Shown: positions 42,055-49,229, counted from the first letter of the stretch. The stretch is DNA of 64,000 nucleotides from Streptomyces sp. NBRC 110035 (GCF_000829695.1 NZ_BBNN01000020.1:124001-188000), one strand, 5' to 3'. Notes: generated from the letters alone by a model not told the origin. Made by a program: numbers and translations.

Positions 42055-43307
42055 CGGATCACCAGCCCGGACCGCAGCTCGCCAAGCAGTTCCTCGACCC
42101 GGTCGCGGGCGCCCAGCCCTTCGGTATCGCCCGCGATGACGTGCCCGAGGTACTCGTTGTTGCTGCCCGCCGCCTTCACCTGCTTGCCGGGCTCGGCGAG
42201 CTGCACCTCCAGCACGTCCGGCAGGGCCCGCAGACGGCTGCCGTCCAGGGCTTCGAGCGTGCCCGCGGTCTCCGGTACCAGGAAGCCGATCGCGGCGCTG
42301 CGCAACCCGGTGTCCGTGTGCTGCAGGCCGGGTGCGCGGCCCAGGGAGACGTCCACGAAAGCCGCGGCCAGGTCGATGCCCGTGACGTGACGTACGAGCT
42401 CCGTGATGCGGTTCCCGGCGGGCCGGGGGTTGACCTCGACCACGCGCGGCCCGGCAGAGGTGAGCTTGACCTCAGTGTGCGCCACGACGCCGTCGGTCAG
42501 GCCGAGTGCCTTGAGTGCGCCGAGTGCGGTCTGTTCGGCGGCCTCGGCGTCCGCGGCCGACAGGGCGGCGGGGAACATGTGGCCGGTCTCGATGAACGCG
42601 GGCGCCCCGCCGATGCTCTTGTCGGTCACCCCGACCACATGGACCGCACCCGCGTGCGAGACGGTCTCGACGCTCACCTCCGGGCCGTCCAGGAGTTCTT
42701 CGAGCAGCACCACGGGCGCCCGCCGCTGCCCGCGCGCGTTGACCGGGAAGTCGGCCAGCGCCCCCACGGCGGCCGCGAGTTGCTCCTCGTCGTCCACGCG
42801 CCGCACGTACATGCCCGCGCACAGGTCGACGGGCTTGACCACCAGCGGGTAGCCGATCTCCCGCGCCGCCCGCGCGATGTCCGCCCACTCCTCGTGCACC
42901 GCGAAGCGCGGCCCGGGCACCCCGGCATCGGCCAGGACGCGGCGGGTGGCGTCCTTGCGACAGGCGTTCTCGACCGCGTCGGGGCTCGAAGCGGGCAGAC
43001 CGAGCCGCCCGGCTATCTGCGCCACCGTCGACACGTAGTAGTCGCAGGACGTGATCACACCGTCGAACCCGAACACCGCGTGCAGCCGCTCGACTTCCGG
43101 CAGCAGGGCCTCGGTGTCGTTGGTGTCCGCCGTGATCACGTTGCGCGCCCCGAGCAGCGGGTGCGCCGTCCCCTCGGGCGCCGAACGCAGGTAGTGATGC
43201 AGATCGCGGGTGAGGAACGTGAACTCGTGCCCCCCCTCCCGTATCGCCCGTGGCAGCAGCCTGCTCATCGACCCGACCCAGCTCTCGACCACCAGCAGAT
43301 GAGCCAC
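42051..43307 (-). CDS. ATP-grasp ligase, first gene of the operon
   Basis: A 418-residue carboxylate-amine ligase of the ATP-grasp superfamily. The N-terminal pre-ATP fold starts VAHLLVVESWVGSMSRLLPR. The central domain has YPLVVKPVDLCAGMYVRRV and LLEELLDGPEVSVETVSHAG. The metal-binding end is RVVEVNPRPAGNRITELVRH, where Glu and Asn coordinate Mg2+. Relatives include L-amino-acid ligases that form dipeptides. GTG 43307 is preferred over ATG 43337 because GGGGAG stands just upstream. It leads the ten-gene operon, about 90 bases below the predicted transcription start. The joined residues cannot be read from the sequence. Confidence 0.85.
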   Translation of the reverse strand: MAHLLVVESWVGSMSRLLPRAIREGGHEFTFLTRDLHHYLRSAPEGTAHPLLGARNVITADTNDTEALLPEVERLHAVFGFDGVITSCDYYVSTVAQIAGRLGLPASSPDAVENACRKDATRRVLADAGVPGPRFAVHEEWADIARAAREIGYPLVVKPVDLCAGMYVRRVDDEEQLAAAVGALADFPVNARGQRRAPVVLLEELLDGPEVSVETVSHAGAVHVVGVTDKSIGGAPAFIETGHMFPAALSAADAEAAEQTALGALKALGLTDGVVAHTEVKLTSAGPRVVEVNPRPAGNRITELVRHVTGIDLAAAFVDVSLGRAPGLQHTDTGLRSAAIGFLVPETAGTLEALDGSRLRALPDVLEVQLAEPGKQVKAAGSNNEYLGHVIAGDTEGLGARDRVEELLGELRSGLVIR

Positions 43308-43404
43308 AGCTCCCCTTTTCGTGCCGTTTGGCGCCATGCGGTTCAGACGTCAGGGCAGCCCGACCACGCCTCCGGGAGGAGGCCGGCCGGGCTTTGCCGT
43401 AGAC

Positions 43405-43433
43405 ACGTTATCGGTAATCATTTTCATTGTCAG
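43405..43433 (-). promoter_or_regulatory. Operon promoter with Zur-box-like spacer
   Basis: Reading leftward, CTGACA (43433-43428) and TAACGT (43410-43405) are separated by exactly 17 bases, which fits a housekeeping-sigma promoter. The spacer reads ATGAAAATGATTACCGA. Its core TGAAAATGATTACCG follows the TGAAAAT-N-ATTTTCA Zur-box pattern, with a perfect half and a half matching at 4 of 7 positions. It is strikingly AT-rich for this genome. A repressor bound there would block both promoter elements. Confidence 0.65.
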
Positions 43434-43539
43434 GTGCGTCGGTGGAACTATCTGAAGAAACTCCGTGACTCCGTGTGCCCGTCGCACTCTGAACCGCCCC
43501 GGGTCAGGTAGAGACTCGATTCCGTGAAAGGGTTGAGTC

Positions 43540-43866
43540 ATGGCACGACCTTCCCGTTACCCGCTTGAGCTGCGCCGTCGCGCGGTGCGCATGTTCGCCG
43601 AGGTCCGCGGCGACTACCCGACCGAGACGGCAGCGCTGCAGTCCGTCGCCGAAAAGTTGGACATCGGTTCCCGGGAGACGCTGCGGAACTGGGTGAAGCA
43701 GCACGAGATCGACGCCGGACAGCGGCCGGGGACGACGACGCAGGAGTCCGCCCAGCTCAAGGCGCTGAAGAAGGAGAACGCCGAGCTGAAGCGGGCGAAC
43801 GACATCCTGAAGGCGGCGGCGTCTTTCTTCGAGGCCGAGCTCGACCGGCCACACACGCGCTCGTAG
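43540..43866 (+). CDS. IS3 transposase orfA (helix-turn-helix/leucine-zipper part)
   Basis: A 108-residue protein. It has an N-terminal helix-turn-helix (YPLELRRRAVRMFAEVRGDY, then RETLRNWVKQHEIDAG) and a C-terminal coiled coil (AQLKALKKENAELKRANDIL). It ends in AAASFFEAELDRP, the point where IS3 elements switch frame to orfB. It starts 36 bases inside the left terminal repeat. It supplies end recognition and multimerisation and, on its own, usually inhibits transposition. Confidence 0.9.
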   Translation: MARPSRYPLELRRRAVRMFAEVRGDYPTETAALQSVAEKLDIGSRETLRNWVKQHEIDAGQRPGTTTQESAQLKALKKENAELKRANDILKAAASFFEAELDRPHTRS

Positions 43867-44795
43867 CGTTCGTCGACGAGCACCGGGACCGCTTCGGCGG
43901 TGTCGAGCCGATCTGCAGAACGCTCACCGGGCACGACTGCAAGATCGCCCCTTCCACGTACTACGCCTGCAAGAAACGCCTCGAAACTCCCTCGGCCCGT
44001 TCCGTGCGCGACGAGGGTCTCAAGGAGTGGATCCAGGACGTCTGCACGTCCAACTACCGCGTCTACGGCGCGAGGAAGATCTGGCAAGAGCTGAACCGGC
44101 AGGGACATGCCGTGGCCCGCTGCACCGTCGAGCGCCTGATGCGCGAGCTCGGCATCCAGGGTGCGGTGCGCGGCAAGCGCGTCATCACCACACTCCCCGG
44201 CGGACAGGCCGAGCGGGCTCCCGATCTGGTCGACCGCGACTTCGTCGTCGCCGCCGCCCCGAACCGGTGCTGGGTCGCGGGCTTCACCCACGTGAAGACC
44301 TGGGCGGGTGTCGTCTACGTCGCGTTCGTCGTGGACACCTTCTCCCGCCGGATCGTCGGCTGGTCCGCCGCGACCGTGAAGGAGACGGTCTTCGTGCTGG
44401 ACGCCCTGGAGATGGCGATCCGGCGACGCGACCGCGACGAACAGCCCGTCCAGCCGGGTGAGTTGATCCATCATTCCGACGCCGGGTCCCAATACACGAG
44501 TTTCCGGCTTGCCGAGCATCTGGACGCCGCCGGCATCGCCGCCTCGATCGGATCGGTCGGCGACGCCTACGACAACACCCTGATGGAGAGCACGATCGGC
44601 CTGTTCAAGACTGAGCTGATCAAGCCCCGACGCCCATGGAAGACGCTGCCCGATGTCGAGCTCGCCACCGCCGAGTGGGTCGACTGGTACAACCACCGAC
44701 GACTCCACGGTGAGATAGGCCACGTCCCACCCGCCGAACACGAAGCCAACCACTACACCGAACGCACGAAACCCCAGGCCATCACCACAGTCTGA
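43824..44795 (+). CDS. IS3 transposase orfB (DDE domain) with a catalytic Asp lost
   Basis: The frame continues in the -1 phase from the end of orfA and has no start codon of its own before GTG 44004, so it needs a programmed frameshift to give the OrfAB fusion. It reads ALVAFVDEHRDRFGGVEPIC onward, with the integrase core from about 44200. The second catalytic Asp (HHSDAGSQYTS) and the Glu (DNTLMES) are present. The first block, normally WVADFTYV, reads WVAGFTHV, so the first Asp is Gly (codon GGC). The element is probably unable to move by itself. Strand transfer in trans remains possible. Confidence 0.85.
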   Translation, partial: FLRGRARPATHALVAFVDEHRDRFGGVEPICRTLTGHDCKIAPSTYYACKKRLETPSARSVRDEGLKEWIQDVCTSNYRVYGARKIWQELNRQGHAVARCTVERLMRELGIQGAVRGKRVITTLPGGQAERAPDLVDRDFVVAAAPNRCWVAGFTHVKTWAGVVYVAFVVDTFSRRIVGWSAATVKETVFVLDALEMAIRRRDRDEQPVQPGELIHHSDAGSQYTSFRLAEHLDAAGIAASIGSVGDAYDNTLMESTIGLFKTELIKPRRPWKTLPDVELATAEWVDWYNHRRLHGEIGHVPPAEHEANHYTERTKPQAITTV

Positions 44796-44822
44796 GATCT
44801 CTGCCGAACCCGGGGCGGTTCA

Positions 44823-44942
44823 GTTGCCGAGCGCGCCGGGAACACAGTAGAAGTCCTGCTCGCTAGATACGCGACATGTCTCCACGGGCGACATGTCGTC
44901 GCGAACCAGCGGATCGAGAAACTGCTACTCGAATACGCGTGA
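44823..44942 (+). pseudogene. C-terminal remnant of an older tyrosine integrase
   Basis: Directly after the IS right end the frame reads VAERAGNTVEVLLARYATCL and continues HGRHVVANQRIEKLLLEYA to a TGA. This matches the end of actinomycete integrases, including the catalytic Tyr (compare VARRVGNSPEVIHRRYHGC in the integrase at 59070). The upstream part of the gene is missing on the other side of the IS. It ends about 210 bases before the tRNA-derived attL, the place where an integrase gene sits relative to its attachment site. Confidence 0.7.
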
Positions 44943-44961
44943 CAATGGTCACACTTAGCGC

Positions 44962-44983
44962 CCCGAGGTGGACGCCTCGGGGT
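44962..44983 (+). terminator. Terminator after the integrase remnant
   Basis: Eight-base arms CCCCGAGG and CCTCGGGG around a 6-base loop, followed by a T-rich stretch (TGTTTCCTTTGTTC). A second small hairpin, CCCGCAGG/CCTGCGGG, lies at 45040-45061. The remaining bases up to attL hold nothing else I recognise. Confidence 0.7.
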
Positions 44984-45152
44984 GTTTCCTTTGTTCCGGC
45001 CGGCCCTAAAGGTCAGTCAATGTCCGATCCCGCACATGTCCCGCAGGGGCTGTCCTGCGGGTGCATTCGGTGGCGCTTGGCTGCAGATGGCTGCAGGCCC
45101 CCCGATCTGGCGTATTGCCTGATCAGAGGGCCTTTCAGGCACCTGACCTGCG

Positions 45153-45194
45153 GTGCCCCCGGCAGGATTCGAACCTGCGCACACGGCTCCGGAG
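45153..45194. repeat. attL: 42-bp copy of the tRNA-Arg 3' part
   Basis: This stretch is identical to 60663-60704, from the acceptor 3' side through the T arm into the anticodon loop. After GGAG the two diverge (CACG here, GCCG at the intact tRNA). Only a partial tRNA is present, so this is the displaced end of the attachment-site duplication, not a tRNA gene. Confidence 0.9.
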
Positions 45195-45268
45195 CACGTT
45201 CAGTGATCGGCTTGGGAATCGGCTCTGACCAGCAGATTCCTTGATCGCGGGAGGCGTGGGGTGCCCTC

Positions 45269-45287
45269 GTGTATCGCAGATAGTGCG
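45269..45287 (+). repeat. Left putative integrase arm site
   Basis: GTGTATCGCAGATAGTGCG differs at one position from the sequence at 60534-60552. It lies 116 bases inside attL. The two copies are direct repeats on either side of the element junction and would flank the core in the circular attP, as arm-type binding sites do. Confidence 0.45.
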
Positions 45288-45341
45288 AAGTCGGGAGTCG
45301 CCTCCGGCTCCTGCGCCCATTGGGGGGTCGGCTCCGCCGAC

Positions 45342-45369
45342 GGGCTGTAACACCCCTGTGTTACAGCCC
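45342..45369 (-). terminator. Terminator of the HEPN-like gene
   Basis: Perfect 12-base arms GGGCTGTAACAC (45342-45353) and GTGTTACAGCCC (45358-45369) with a 4-base loop, 20 bases beyond the stop of the leftward gene at 45390. Confidence 0.8.
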
Positions 45370-45389
45370 TCTCCTATGCGGCGCACCGC

Positions 45390-46379
45390 TCAACCGGCCA
45401 GGCGCCCAATGGCCCGAGCCAACAAGTGCGTGTCCTCATCGCCCTGCCACTGCACTACCTCGCAGAGGGGTCGACTGTCGTAGGTTCGGTTGAACTCCCG
45501 CACATCTTCGGAAAGTGGAGCATTGGTCACTATTAGGACATTGGAGGCAAGGGAAGGGAGCTTGGAAACTACCTTCTCGATATCACGCATCCGTAGCACT
45601 CCCCGGCGGCGGAATCGGATTTCTGTCGCGATCGAGGTCCCGGCTGGAGTCTGCCCATAAGCGTCGAATTCATCGTCCCGGTATCCCGGTTCAGCAGGCA
45701 ATCCCGCGCGCCCCAAGGCGTCGACTACAGACCGCTCATATTGAAGCGCTTGGAACCGTGGGTCTTGTGACAGTTCCAAAGCTTCCACGATGCGCTGCGC
45801 GGCTGTGATGTATGATCGTGCACCGCTTTTGGTTAGAAGGATATCGCCTTCATGGGCGACTCGGTTCCGCAGGTGGCGCAGGTCCTCGACTGAGCGGGCG
45901 AGTTCATCGGAGAGCAAGCCCATGTTGGACAGGGTCTGTGGAGATATCCGGGCAACCCCGTGTTTTGTCCCTGCGGCCTTCAGGGCCCTTTCTACCTCCC
46001 GCCATGCGGCCATGACCGCGGCAGTCGTCTCCGTCTCTGCAAGCTCGAACAGGTCAGAAAGATCGCTACCTGAATATTGCGGTCGCGTGATCTGCTGCGG
46101 TTCTTCGCTCGGGATTTCCGGTTTCTCTGTATCCTCTATCGCCGGATGTGCCGTCTCTGCTGCTGCTAGTTCGCTTGCCATTTCACTCCCGATTTCGGCA
46201 GCTTCCTGAGCAACTGCATCAGCCTGCTTTTCAAAGGCCACTGTTCCAAGGGGAGTCTCAACAGACTCGACGCGACCGAACAGTGATGCTAGTTGCTTCC
46301 TGAAGGTGAAGCCGAGAGTCAGCACAACGGCTGGCCAGACGAGTGTGCGTAGGTATTCCAGAGCCATCTGCCAAGACAT
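45390..46379 (-). CDS. Membrane-anchored HEPN-like protein with possible nuclease-like C-terminus
   Basis: A 329-residue protein. A single hydrophobic segment near the N-terminus (YLRTLVWPAVVLTLGFTFRK) is followed by an acidic linker (about residues 70-105). Next comes a helical domain containing SVEDLRHLRNRVAHEGDILL, whose RNxxAH motif is the hallmark of HEPN RNase-type domains. The last 100 residues (YRDDEFDAYGQTPAGTSIAT, then EIRFRRRG and VLIVTNAPL) look like an alpha/beta nuclease-like fold with a possible D...ExR pattern. Codon use is AT-richer than the neighbours, suggesting separate acquisition. It is alone, leftward, next to attL, the usual cargo position. An anti-phage or exclusion role is plausible but unproved. 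Confidence 0.6.
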   Translation of the reverse strand: MSWQMALEYLRTLVWPAVVLTLGFTFRKQLASLFGRVESVETPLGTVAFEKQADAVAQEAAEIGSEMASELAAAETAHPAIEDTEKPEIPSEEPQQITRPQYSGSDLSDLFELAETETTAAVMAAWREVERALKAAGTKHGVARISPQTLSNMGLLSDELARSVEDLRHLRNRVAHEGDILLTKSGARSYITAAQRIVEALELSQDPRFQALQYERSVVDALGRAGLPAEPGYRDDEFDAYGQTPAGTSIATEIRFRRRGVLRMRDIEKVVSKLPSLASNVLIVTNAPLSEDVREFNRTYDSRPLCEVVQWQGDEDTHLLARAIGRLAG

Positions 46380-46496
46380 GGCGGGATGTTTCCACAACTG
46401 CGCGCTGCACGTCAGCACTTCGAGCAAGTTCCCTTACCATTTGGTCGGCCGATCATGCCGGGGCGGCGCCCCTGGGGGAGCCGTGGCGTGCGTAAG

Positions 46497-46574
46497 CGGA
46501 CAGCCCGGACAGCCCGCCTTTCGCCTGTCCGGGCTCTTGCCGCAGGTCAGCGACTCATCCGGACAGCCGGACAG
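46497..46574. repeat. CCGGACAG repeat cluster upstream of the GntR regulator
   Basis: Five copies of CCGGACAG or its complement: 46497 (CGGACAG, 7 of 8), 46505, 46525 (inverted), 46559 and 46567. Two pairs are contiguous tandem octamers with 8-base spacing. The same arrangement recurs at 58772-58851. Position 80-160 bases before the GntR gene suggests an operator; iterons or translocase recognition sites are alternatives. Confidence 0.6.
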
Positions 46575-46656
46575 GCAGGACACTGCCCGTCCGATGACGT
46601 CTTGTTTGCCTCGTGGCACCCTTGGCAGCGAGCGTTGAAGAGCGAGAGGAGCCGGA

Positions 46657-47103
46657 GTGCCGGAGGTCAGTCCGCGCGGAACCTACCTGGTCATTGCGGA
46701 GACGCTACGAAACGAGATTCAGGCCGAAGGAGGCAGGGAGGCCCTGCCGTCGGAAGCCGAGCTGATGGACTCGCACCAAGTCTCCCGGAACACGATCCGT
46801 CGCGCGCTCAAGGTTCTCGAAGGTGACGGGGTTGTCGAGTCCGCTCCCGGCATCGGGTGGCGCGTGGTTCGGGGAGGTGACCGCCGGTCGCTCGCGGAGC
46901 GCATGACGGACGTGATCCAAGAGGACTCCCTCTCGGTCGGTGACGCGTACCCGTCCGAATCGAAGCTGTGTGAGCGGTTCGGAGCCTCCCGGACCGCGGT
47001 GCGCCGAGTTCTCGCCCAGATGGAAGGAAACGGGGTGCTTGCCACCGTGCACGGCAAGGGGCGAACCGTGTGTGCACTCCCGACTCGCACCGCCCGGTCG
47101 TAG
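46657..47103 (+). CDS. GntR-family regulator with two winged helix-turn-helix domains (KorSA-like)
   Basis: A 148-residue protein built from two GntR-type DNA-binding domains in tandem. The first is ETLRNEIQ...LPSEAELMDSHQVSRNTIRRAL with LEGDGVVES. The second is ERMTDVIQ...YPSESKLCERFGASRTAVRRVL with MEGNGVLATVHGKG. No ligand-binding domain is attached. GntR regulators such as KorSA of pSAM2 hold transfer and replication genes silent; the double-headed form is unusual. GTG 46657 follows AGAGGAGC. It lies just after the CCGGACAG cluster and overlaps no gene. The HD-domain gene follows after 11 bases, so the two are probably one transcript. Confidence 0.8.
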   Translation: MPEVSPRGTYLVIAETLRNEIQAEGGREALPSEAELMDSHQVSRNTIRRALKVLEGDGVVESAPGIGWRVVRGGDRRSLAERMTDVIQEDSLSVGDAYPSESKLCERFGASRTAVRRVLAQMEGNGVLATVHGKGRTVCALPTRTARS

Positions 47104-47114
47104 TCTTGGCCGTC

Positions 47115-47684
47115 ATGGGACTTACTGAGTGGGCGTACACGCTCTCTGAATCGCTGCTTTCCGATCCGCTCCCGCGCCGGTGGGCGCACTCGCTCGGGGT
47201 CGCCAAGCGTGCTTGCTCCCTGAGCCCCATCCTGGGGGACGACGCGCAGCTGTTGGAGGCCGCCGCCGTGCTGCATGACATCGGCTACTCGCCAGCCATT
47301 GCCGCCACGGGCTTTCACCCCTTGGACGGCGCGCGGTTCCTCAGAGATCAGGAAGGCGCGGACGAACGGGTCGTTCGTCTTGTGGCGCATCACTCCTGTG
47401 CCTTGCTCGAAGCGGAGGAACGCGGGCTTCGTCGGGAACTTGAGAGCGAGTTCGAGCTAGAGCGCCCCGACCTGGTCGACGCCTTGCTCTACTGCGACAT
47501 GACGACGACGCCGGACGGCACGCAGACAACGCCGGCGGCACGGCTGGATGAGATCGTGCAGAGGTACGGCCCGGACACCATCGTCGGGCGGTTCATTCAG
47601 CGCGCGGCCCCCGAGATCCATGCAGCGTCGAAGCGAGTCGGTGACCGGATGGCGGACGTTTCCGTCGGTGGTCAGCCAATGTAG
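47115..47684 (+). CDS. HD-domain phosphohydrolase-like protein
   Basis: A 189-residue protein with the HD metal site: RRWAHSLGVAKRA (first His), AAVLHDIGYSP (HD pair), then LVAHHSCALLEA and DALLYCDMTTT (final Asp). Such proteins usually hydrolyse nucleotides or phosphate esters. It starts at ATG 47115, 11 bases after the GntR gene, and its 3' end overlaps the convergent Nudix gene by 13 bases. Homologues are frequent in actinomycete integrative elements, but I know of no assigned role. Confidence 0.75.
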   Translation: MGLTEWAYTLSESLLSDPLPRRWAHSLGVAKRACSLSPILGDDAQLLEAAAVLHDIGYSPAIAATGFHPLDGARFLRDQEGADERVVRLVAHHSCALLEAEERGLRRELESEFELERPDLVDALLYCDMTTTPDGTQTTPAARLDEIVQRYGPDTIVGRFIQRAAPEIHAASKRVGDRMADVSVGGQPM

Positions 47685-48145
47685 GGTTCCCGCCGCGCGT
47701 CATCGAGGCCGTGCCGGATGCGTAGCATCATCGAAGGGTGGATATCCAGCCCGTCAAGGTCCGCCGGATCAATCCAGCGGACCTCTTTCGATTCGCTGCT
47801 TGTGCGCAGGGAACCGCCGACCGAGTGGGCTCGGAAGCAGATGGAGAACTGTTGCCGGATTTCACCGTCGTCGTACGCCAACACGTGCTCGGGGTCGGTA
47901 TAGAGCCCGACGATGTTGTCAACCTCAACGTCGATACCGGTCTCTTCCCGGACCTCACGAACCACCGTGTCCGCGATGCGCTCGCCGATATCGTGGCCAC
48001 CACCGGGTAGGGCCCAAAGGTCATTGTCGGTCTTGTGGATGAGCAACAGTTTCCCCGTATCGTCGCGGATAACTGCCGTCACCGAGGGGACCACCGAATT
48101 TGCCTTAGGCGCGTTCGGGTCGCGGAAGTAGTCAATGCGGCTCAT
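47672..48145 (-). CDS. Nudix hydrolase, Pif-like (transfer immunity) candidate
   Basis: A 157-residue Nudix protein with a complete box: LPGGGHDIGERIADTVVREV followed by REETGIDV. In pSAM2 the Nudix protein Pif prevents redundant transfer into cells that already carry the element, and this gene sits in the equivalent part of the element, so a Pif-like role is a reasonable guess. ATG 48145 shares one base with the stop of the upstream regulator gene (TGATG), so the two are co-expressed leftward. The 3' end overlaps the HD gene on the other strand. Confidence 0.75.
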   Translation of the reverse strand: MSRIDYFRDPNAPKANSVVPSVTAVIRDDTGKLLLIHKTDNDLWALPGGGHDIGERIADTVVREVREETGIDVEVDNIVGLYTDPEHVLAYDDGEIRQQFSICFRAHSVGGSLRTSSESKEVRWIDPADLDGLDIHPSMMLRIRHGLDDARREPYIG

Positions 48146-48912
48146 CAGGGTGTGCCTTCCCAATCGTCGGGTGATGAGATCGGACGGGCCGACTGCCATA
48201 CCTTTTCAACGCTCTCAGCGTAGGCATCGAAGAGTTCGCCGCCGGGGACGCGTTGCAGATGGAGCACGGGAGCCATGTAGGCGCCGACCCCGTATAGGTG
48301 GCCGTTCGCCAGCATCTCGTCATCGGCCCGGTAGATCGAGTTGTAGAGCGTGGTGCCGTGCAAGCGGAACTCGACACCTGGGAGGCCAAAGAGCGGGCCG
48401 TAGTTGATGAGGGCGTTGCGAATCTTGCCCGCCATCGCGACGCCGATCCCTTCGTCGTCGCCCCGTACGGCCACGGCCTGCGAGTCCGGCTCTCCCAACA
48501 TGAAGCGGATGGGTACTCCGTCAGCCGACTTCTCTTTCACGATGCGGTGAAACGTCGCGTCCTCGGTGAGCCAGAACCCCGAGTACACCAGTAGGTCAAA
48601 CTGTCGGGTCGCCTTGGAGTACAGGTTCGTCCAAAGGGTCTGCATCACGACGGACCGGTGCGGATACAGCCTCACCAACTCCGCGTTGCCGGTGGCGGTC
48701 ACTTCGGCCGACGTTCGTTCGTCCGGCCAGAGGTACGAGACTTCGCACTTCAGAAGTGAGGCGGTCGCGTACTGGAAGCGCCGATACGGCTTGCGGTCCG
48801 GGTCGTTGATCCAGCGTTCGACCGTCTTGGCCGCGACACCGAGCCGTTCAGCGACCTCGTCAAGGGTCAGGCCCAGGTCGACTATCGCGCCACGCAGTCG
48901 CTCGTTCGCCAC
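48145..48912 (-). CDS. Xre-family regulator with DUF5919-like C-terminal domain
   Basis: A 255-residue protein. The N-terminal helix-turn-helix is ANERLRGAIVDLGLTLDEVA, then ERLGVAAKTVERWIN. The larger C-terminal part has QFDLLVYSGFWLTED, IRFMLGEPDSQAVAVRG and VEFRLHGTTLYNSIYRADDE, recalling the phospholipase D-like fold of DUF5919 proteins. I chose GTG 48912 because GGAGG stands 8 bases upstream and helix-turn-helix proteins of this group begin ANERLR. The frame stays open to 49017, but that stretch looks like control DNA. It is divergent from the transfer operon and probably governs it. Paired with the Nudix gene in one transcript. Confidence 0.78.
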   Translation of the reverse strand: MANERLRGAIVDLGLTLDEVAERLGVAAKTVERWINDPDRKPYRRFQYATASLLKCEVSYLWPDERTSAEVTATGNAELVRLYPHRSVVMQTLWTNLYSKATRQFDLLVYSGFWLTEDATFHRIVKEKSADGVPIRFMLGEPDSQAVAVRGDDEGIGVAMAGKIRNALINYGPLFGLPGVEFRLHGTTLYNSIYRADDEMLANGHLYGVGAYMAPVLHLQRVPGGELFDAYAESVEKVWQSARPISSPDDWEGTP

Positions 48913-49229
48913 GTCCAACCTCCGCTCACTCGGGACGACTTGGTACGACTTCACGCTAGCCAAGGACGACCCGAGTCGTACAGGTGCGAAGTCGAGCGTC
49001 GCTGTCATCGCCGCCACTCTGTAGGTACATCGAGCGCGAGGGGCTCGCGAACGTCAACAGTCGAAGGGCTTGACGCAGCGAACCTCTCACTGCACGATGA
49101 GGAACACGTAATACATGTTCTCCATCGCGGAGGGCGTGTATCGACGCGCACATGTTCGGTGGCGGGACTCCCCAGCAAGGTCGCCCGCCGCCGGACCTCT
49201 CCCTGTCCCATCGATTCAGGAGAACGTCC
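48913..49229. promoter_or_regulatory. Divergent control region of the regulator pair and the transfer operon
   Basis: A rightward promoter candidate is TTGACG (49070-49075), 17 bases, CACGAT (49093-49098). A 19-base imperfect palindrome follows at 49102-49120 (GAACACGTAATACATGTTC), placed like an operator over the start of transcription; ACATGTTC recurs at 49150. Toward the leftward gene, ACGAC/GTCGT inverted and AAGTCGT direct repeats lie at about 48925-48985. A leader hairpin at 49158-49192 precedes the first gene. Confidence 0.55.
49158..49192 (+). ncRNA. Leader hairpin motif, copy 1
   Basis: Nine-base stem GGTGGCGGG/CCCGCCGCC (one G-U pair) around ACTCCCCAGCAAGGTCG. A 33-base core is identical to that at 56752-56784. 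It ends 38 bases before ATG 49230, between promoter and ribosome site, so it would be part of the mRNA leader and could act as an attenuator or protein-binding site. Confidence 0.5.

Larger units (their letters stand above)
43490..44822 (+). mobile_element. IS3-family insertion sequence
   Basis: A 1333-base element with perfect 15-base terminal inverted repeats, TGAACCGCCCCGGGT at 43490-43504 and its reverse complement at 44808-44822. It contains orfA and orfB of an IS3-type transposase. The bases immediately outside the two ends do not form a matching 3-4 bp target duplication, so one flank has been rearranged or deleted since insertion. Confidence 0.92.

Noticed and set aside
45153..45225. 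Apparent second tRNA gene at the left end of the element
   Set aside because: Only 42 bases match tRNA-Arg; the 5' half cannot fold, so it is attL.
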